DNA of 64,000 bases from Bog-756 sp963777665 (GTDB lineage: Bacteria; Actinomycetota; Acidimicrobiia; Acidimicrobiales; RAAP-2), in assembly GCA_963777665.1 (NCBI GenBank), contig CAVZRJ010000018.1:21170-85169 (forward strand). Direction: 5' to 3'. Positions 59,807 to 64,000 of the stretch are shown piece by piece (the stretch's first letter is position 1; each line of letters starts with the position of its first letter). Under the pieces are notes generated by a model. It was not told where the DNA came from. It saw nothing but the letters and a program-made list of their open reading frames with translations, and did no database searches. A program made the translations under genes and the position numbers.

Positions 59807-61051
59807 ATGAGCACCCCGCCAGCGACACCGAGCTCCGTCGATCCGCTCGATCTCGTCGATCCGAACCGCTTCGCCCAGAACGGCTATCCGCACGCAGTGT
59901 GGGCCACGTTGCGGGCCGAAGCTCCGGTGGCGTACCTGGAGCCGCCGGGCTACGTCCCGTTCTGGGCCATCACCAAGCACGCCGACATCGTCGAGATCGC
60001 GGCCCAGCCGGAGAGGTTCTCGAACGCGCAGGGCCTCATCCTCGGGCGCCCGGGCGCACCGGCTCAGCCCTCGGAGATGGTGGTCATGCTCGACCCTCCG
60101 CGCCACGGGCCGCTCCGCCGGGTGGCGATGCCGCGGTTCACCCCGCGGGCCATCCGGTCACGCCACGACGAGATCGACCGCATCGCGGTCGAGGTCCTCG
60201 ACGACCTGGCGTCCTCCAACGACGCCGGCGAGTTCGATTTCGTGGAGCGGGTCGCCGCGCCACTGCCGATCGGTGTGATCTCCTGGATCCTCGGCGTGCC
60301 CAGTGACGACTGGAAGCTGCTGTTCCGGTGGACCAACGAGGTGATCGGCAAGGACGACCCGGAGTTCCGGCAGCCGGGCGAGACCCCGGGCCAGACGATC
60401 CGCCGGGCACGTGGAGAGCTGCACGGCTATCTGAGTGCGCTCATCGAACGACGCCGACGCGATCCCGGCGACGACATCGTGAGCCAGCTCATCGCATCCG
60501 AGATCGACGGGGAGCCGCTCACCGAGGAGCAGCTGCTCGACTACTGCGAGCTCATCGTCGAGGCCGGCAACGAGACGACCCGCAACGCGATCAGCGGCGG
60601 CCTCCTCGCCTTCTCCGAACACCCCGACCAGTGGGAGCGCCTGCGCCGGGAGCCCGAGCTGCTGCCGAGCGCTGTGGAGGAGATCCTCCGTTGGGTCAGC
60701 CCGATCATCCATTTCATCCGCACGGCCACCGATGACGGAGAGATCCGGGGCGTGACGATCCCCGCCGGCGACAAGGTCGCGCTCTTCTTCGCGTCGGCGA
60801 ACCGCGACGAGGAGGTGTTCGACGACCCGTTCGAGTTCCGGGTGGACCGGCAGCCGAACCACCATCTCGCATTCGGTTCCGGCCCCCACTTCTGCATGGG
60901 TGCCAACCTCGCCCGCGTCGAGCTCGAGACGCTCTTCCGGCACCTGTGCGCCCGCCTCGAGTGGTTCGAACTGGCAGCAGAGCCCGAACGCCTCAATTCG
61001 GCGGTCAACGGCGGCATCAAGCACCTGTCGCTCCGCTGCGGCCTCAGGTAG
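59807..61051 (+). CDS. Cytochrome P450 (fourth), intact
   Basis: A 414-residue P450. VEAGNETTRNAISGG is the I-helix with Glu-Thr, VEEILRWVSP the ExxR, and FGSGPHFCMGANLARVE the heme loop. The wording AGNETTRN and FGxGPHFCMG resembles CYP125-like steroid C26 hydroxylases and related terminal oxidases. I cannot place it firmly without a tree. The ATG at 59807 follows AGGACAGG. It is 7 bp before the luciferase-like gene and leads the plus-strand operon with an aldehyde dehydrogenase and a glyoxalase-fold protein. Terminal hydroxylation followed by oxidation to an acid is a reasonable reading. Confidence 0.92.
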   Translation: MSTPPATPSSVDPLDLVDPNRFAQNGYPHAVWATLRAEAPVAYLEPPGYVPFWAITKHADIVEIAAQPERFSNAQGLILGRPGAPAQPSEMVVMLDPPRHGPLRRVAMPRFTPRAIRSRHDEIDRIAVEVLDDLASSNDAGEFDFVERVAAPLPIGVISWILGVPSDDWKLLFRWTNEVIGKDDPEFRQPGETPGQTIRRARGELHGYLSALIERRRRDPGDDIVSQLIASEIDGEPLTEEQLLDYCELIVEAGNETTRNAISGGLLAFSEHPDQWERLRREPELLPSAVEEILRWVSPIIHFIRTATDDGEIRGVTIPAGDKVALFFASANRDEEVFDDPFEFRVDRQPNHHLAFGSGPHFCMGANLARVELETLFRHLCARLEWFELAAEPERLNSAVNGGIKHLSLRCGLR

Positions 61052-61058
61052 TCGCGAC

Positions 61059-61928
61059 ATGAAGTTCGGCATCGCATTTGCCAACATCGGCCCCAACATC
61101 GAGCCGGAGCGGGCGTGCGCCCTCGCCCGGGTCGCCGAAGCTGCCGGGTTCGAGTCGATCTGGACGGTGGACCACGTCGTGGTGCCCGCCGGCTACCGTT
61201 CGACGTACCCGTACGATCCCTCGGGGCGTCTGCCGTCGGGAGAGGACGCCCCCTTCCCCGACCCGCTCATCTGGCTGTCCTACGTGGCCAGGGAGACCTC
61301 GACGATCCGGCTCGCCACCGGCATCTTGATCCTTCCCGAGCGGAACCCCGTGGTCCTGGCCAAGGAGCTGGCCACCCTCGACTACCTCTCATCCGGTCGC
61401 GTGACCCTCGGTGTCGGCATCGGTTGGCTCAAGGAGGAGTTCGAGGCCCTCGGCATCCCGTTCGAACGCCGCGGACAGCGGGCAGAGGAGAGCATCGCTG
61501 CCATGCGGGCCCTGTGGCGCCAGGAGCGGGCCGGCTTCGACGGTGAAACCGTGCAGTTCAAGGATGTCTATCTGCGACCCCAACCCATGGCGGGGACGAT
61601 CCCGATCCACATCGGCGGACACACCGAGATCGCCGCCCGTCGGGCAGGACGGATCGGCGACGGCTTCTTCCCCTTCGGCGTCGACCGAAGCGAGCTCCGC
61701 CATCTCCGCGACACGATGCGCACGGCAGCGGTCGAGGCGGCGCGCGACCCGTCCTCCATCGAGATCACCGTCAGCAGCTACTGCATCGGTGCCGACGAGG
61801 CCGTCGCCGATGTGCAGGCCCTCGACGACCTGGGCGCGACCCGGGTGGTCATCCCCGCCGCCCTGTTCGCGGGCGATGTCGGCAGCGCACTGCTGCACTA
61901 CGGTGAGCACGTGATCGCCCGACGGTAG
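61059..61928 (+). CDS. LLM-class F420-dependent oxidoreductase (third luciferase-like)
   Basis: A 289-residue luciferase-like enzyme of the F420-dependent class. It starts MKFGIAFANIGPNI and has FESIWTVDHVVVP, IRLATGILILPERNPVVLAKELATLDYLS in outline, and LGVGIGWLKEEFEALGI, the characteristic GxGxGW segment of the TIGR03619-type subfamily. The ATG at 61059 is 7 bp after the P450 stop. It probably uses F420 to oxidise an alcohol or reduce an alkene in the same pathway as the P450 and the following aldehyde dehydrogenase. Confidence 0.9.
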   Translation: MKFGIAFANIGPNIEPERACALARVAEAAGFESIWTVDHVVVPAGYRSTYPYDPSGRLPSGEDAPFPDPLIWLSYVARETSTIRLATGILILPERNPVVLAKELATLDYLSSGRVTLGVGIGWLKEEFEALGIPFERRGQRAEESIAAMRALWRQERAGFDGETVQFKDVYLRPQPMAGTIPIHIGGHTEIAARRAGRIGDGFFPFGVDRSELRHLRDTMRTAAVEAARDPSSIEITVSSYCIGADEAVADVQALDDLGATRVVIPAALFAGDVGSALLHYGEHVIARR

Positions 61929-61991
61929 ATTGAGCACAACATCGCGCCGTCCGAAACGCGGCTCTGGTGAGCCGCACGAGAGAAGGTCCCC

Positions 61992-63480
61992 ATGTCCCTG
62001 AAGAACACCACGACCTCACCACTCCGGCACGCCGAACGCTTCTACATCGGCGGAGGCTGGGTGGCACCCAGCTCGGAGGCCACCATCGATGTGCTCGACT
62101 CGGGCACCGAGGAGCTCTTCTTCAGTGTGGCCGAGGCCCAGGCAGAGGACATGGCCCGAGCCGTGTCGGCTGCCACGACAGGCCTTCGACGACGGTCCGT
62201 GGCCCCGGATGGCACATGGCGAGAGGGCGGAGTTCCTGCGGGCACTCGGAGCCGGGTTGGCAGCCCGTGCGGACGAGATCGGGCAGATCTGGCCACGCGA
62301 GTCCGGGGTGATCCACAGGATCGCCCAGTACGCGGCCCAGGGTGCCGCGGGTACCTTCGACTACTACGCCGGGTTGGCCGACACGTTCGAGTGGGAGCAG
62401 GAGGCGAAGCCCAGCACCGGCGGGTTCGGCCTGCTCGTCCGGGAGCCAGTCGGTGTGGTCGGCGCCATCATCCCGTGGAACGGACCGCTGAGCCTCATCA
62501 GCTACAAGATCGCCCCGGCCCTCATCGCCGGCTGCACGGTCATCCTCAAGTCGTCACCCGAAGCGCCAGGCGAGGGATACCTGGTGGCCGAGGTCGCCGA
62601 GGAGATCGGTCTGCCACCGGGCGTCCTCAACGTGGTCACTGCCGATCGGGAGGTCTCCGAACTCCTCGTGCGCGACCCGCGGGTCGACAAGATCACCTTC
62701 ACCGGCTCGACCGCTGCCGGCCGTCGGATCGCCGCACTGTGCGGCGAGCGGATCGCCCGCTGCACCCTCGAGCTCGGGGGGAAGTCGGCCGCGGTGATCC
62801 TGGACGACGCGGACCTCGGCCTCGCGGCTTCGAAGCTGGCGCAGGCCGAGTGCATGATGACCGGCCAGGTGTGCTCGTCGCTGACCCGGATCGTCGTGTC
62901 GCAGAACCGACATGACGAGCTCACCGAGGCCCTCGTCGGCGCGTTCTCCCAAGTCAAGGTCGGGAACCAGTTCGATCCGGAGTCGCAGATGGGACCCCTG
63001 GCGATGAGCCGCCAGCGCGATCGGGTGCTCGGGTACGTCGCCAAGGGGGTGGCCGAGGGGGCGACACTGGCCACCGGCGGCGGGCGCCCCGCCCACCTCG
63101 ACAAGGGCTGGTTCGTCGAGCCGACCGTCTTCGCCAACGTCGAGAACTCCGCCACGATCGCCAGGGAAGAGATCTTCGGGCCCGTCCTGAGCGTCATACC
63201 GGCAAAGGATGAGCGCGACGCCGTGGCCATCGCCAACGACACCATCTACGGGTTGAACGCGTCCGTCTTCACCCCCGACGTCGACCGTGCCCGCGAGGTG
63301 GCCGGTCAACTGCGCTCGGGGACCGTCGGGCACAATGCGTTCCGTACCGACTTCGCCATCGCGTTCGGGGGCTTCAAACAGTCGGGAATCGGTCGCGAAG
63401 GTGGGACCGAGGGCCTGCTCCCGTTCCTCGAGGCGAAGACCGTCATCCTGGAAGAGCGCCCCTCCTCCCATCCCGGCTGA
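61992..63480 (+). CDS. NAD(P)-dependent aldehyde dehydrogenase (second), frameshifted near 62180
   Basis: An aldehyde dehydrogenase of about 496 aa. The first 62 residues (MSLKNTTTSPLRHAERFYIGGGWVAP onwards) are in one frame. From about 62180 the protein continues in another as RQAFDDGPWPRMAHGERAEF. One extra A in GCCACGACAGG explains the change, and 1,489 nt is a multiple of three plus one. GAIIPWNGPLS, FTGSTAAGRRI, CTLELGGKSA (general base) and GQVCSSLTR (nucleophile Cys) are present, as are REEIFGPVLSV and FGGFKQSGIGRE. It follows the luciferase-like gene by 63 bp. Only a small share of the N-terminus is displaced, so the active site is unaffected once corrected. Confidence 0.87.
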
Positions 63481-63505
63481 CGGCAGGACGACGGAGGTGC
63501 CGGAC

Positions 63506-63994
63506 ATGGAGGGTGAGTCAGGACGCGGAGAAGCCGTCGCGTTCAACCATGTCGGCATCTGTGTCACCGACCTCGACCGGTCGCGGCGCTTCTACGAGGG
63601 CGTCCTCCAGTTCCGCTACTGGTGGGAGCTGGACGTGCCCGACGAAGGGACGAGCCGTCTGCTGCAGCTGCCCGAACCGGTGGGAGCGAAGGCTGTCTAC
63701 CTGGTCAACGGACGTTTCGTCCTGGAGCTGATGTTCTACGCCGACGTCGGGATCCATCCTTCCCCCCGACGGGTGATGAACGATCTGGGCTTCACCCATC
63801 TGTCCGTCGCCGTCGCGGACATGGACGCCACGGTGGCCAAGGTCGTGCCTCACGGGGGTGAGATCCTCCATGACACCGACATGGGAGGCCGGGCCATCAT
63901 GATCAGGGACCCGGACGGCCAGCTCATCGAGCTCACCACGTTCGGATTCCAGGCCATGCGACCCCCGTGGCCCGACCTGCCGGTAACCGCCTAG
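63506..63994 (+). CDS. VOC-family (glyoxalase-fold) protein
   Basis: A 162-residue glyoxalase/extradiol-dioxygenase fold protein. VAFNHVGICVTDLDRSRRFYEGVL gives the first metal His and the first beta-alpha-beta unit. GFTHLSVAVADMDATVAKV gives the second His, and QLIELTTFG the Glu ligand. It could be a small dioxygenase, epimerase or isomerase; the nearby CoA genes make an acyl-CoA epimerase possible. The ATG at 63506 follows GGAGG; a GTG at 63497 is in frame. It ends 6 bp before the window edge, so the operon may continue. Confidence 0.88.
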   Translation: MEGESGRGEAVAFNHVGICVTDLDRSRRFYEGVLQFRYWWELDVPDEGTSRLLQLPEPVGAKAVYLVNGRFVLELMFYADVGIHPSPRRVMNDLGFTHLSVAVADMDATVAKVVPHGGEILHDTDMGGRAIMIRDPDGQLIELTTFGFQAMRPPWPDLPVTA

Positions 63995-64000
63995 GGAGGC

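Noticed and set aside
8865..62190. Programmed ribosomal frameshifting as the cause of the frame breaks
   Set aside because: The sites share no slippery motif, stop codon context or downstream structure, and they affect unrelated enzymes. Extra bases in the assembly are simpler.

Overview
The window is high-G+C (roughly two-thirds G+C by eye) actinobacterial DNA. The reasons are the G+C level, many GTG starts, 1-14 nt gene overlaps, three F420/FMN-type luciferase-like oxidoreductases, four cytochromes P450 with a small 3Fe-4S-type ferredoxin, and many acyl-CoA dehydrogenases and CaiB-type CoA transferases. An uncultured or little-studied member of Acidimicrobiia, or a Mycobacterium-like lineage, would fit. 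I cannot fix the genus from this sequence. I see no rRNA, tRNA, CRISPR array, phage or intact transposase.

Layout. 1-684 is the end of an HSL-type esterase. 772-5294 is a minus-strand operon: dihydrodipicolinate-reductase-like enzyme, HpcH/CitE lyase, CaiB CoA transferase and NtaA/DszA-like monooxygenase. It diverges from a GntR regulator at 5364. 6065-14092 holds an oxygenase module: amidohydrolase, SDR, frameshifted KshB/PaaE-like reductase, second amidohydrolase family, F420 enzyme, 109-aa protein, Rieske oxygenase and CMD-like protein. 14240-20931 is an atypical stretch with a decayed secreted-protein remnant, PadR plus membrane protein, a truncated ABC ATPase, a lipoprotein, a secreted beta-helix protein and small ORFans. 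Its later part looks less G+C-rich than its surroundings.

21141-63994 is almost continuous CoA-thioester catabolism. It has eight acyl-CoA dehydrogenases (three adjacent large/small pairs), two enoyl-CoA hydratases, two acyl-CoA synthetases, two more CaiB proteins, two aldehyde dehydrogenases, several SDRs, four P450s, an IcmF-type B12 mutase with a BtuF-like neighbour, a D-aminoacylase-like hydrolase, a third luciferase-like enzyme and a glyoxalase-fold protein. Three TetR and one MarR regulators are interspersed. Together the genes suggest stepwise oxidation, CoA activation, beta-oxidation and carbon-skeleton rearrangement of hydrophobic, probably branched or cyclic, carboxylic acids (terpenoid-, steroid- or aromatic-like). 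The actual substrate cannot be read from the sequence.

Quality. Ten genes, plus the start of one CaiB gene, are broken by frameshifts although protein similarity continues across each break. Sixteen of the 19 breaks I located are explained by one extra base. A sequencing or assembly error is therefore the first explanation. Regulatory structure is visible: a recurring GAGAA-N5-TTCTC-like palindrome in front of catabolic genes, a long palindrome at the start of a TetR gene, and a promoter that would give a leaderless GntR transcript.
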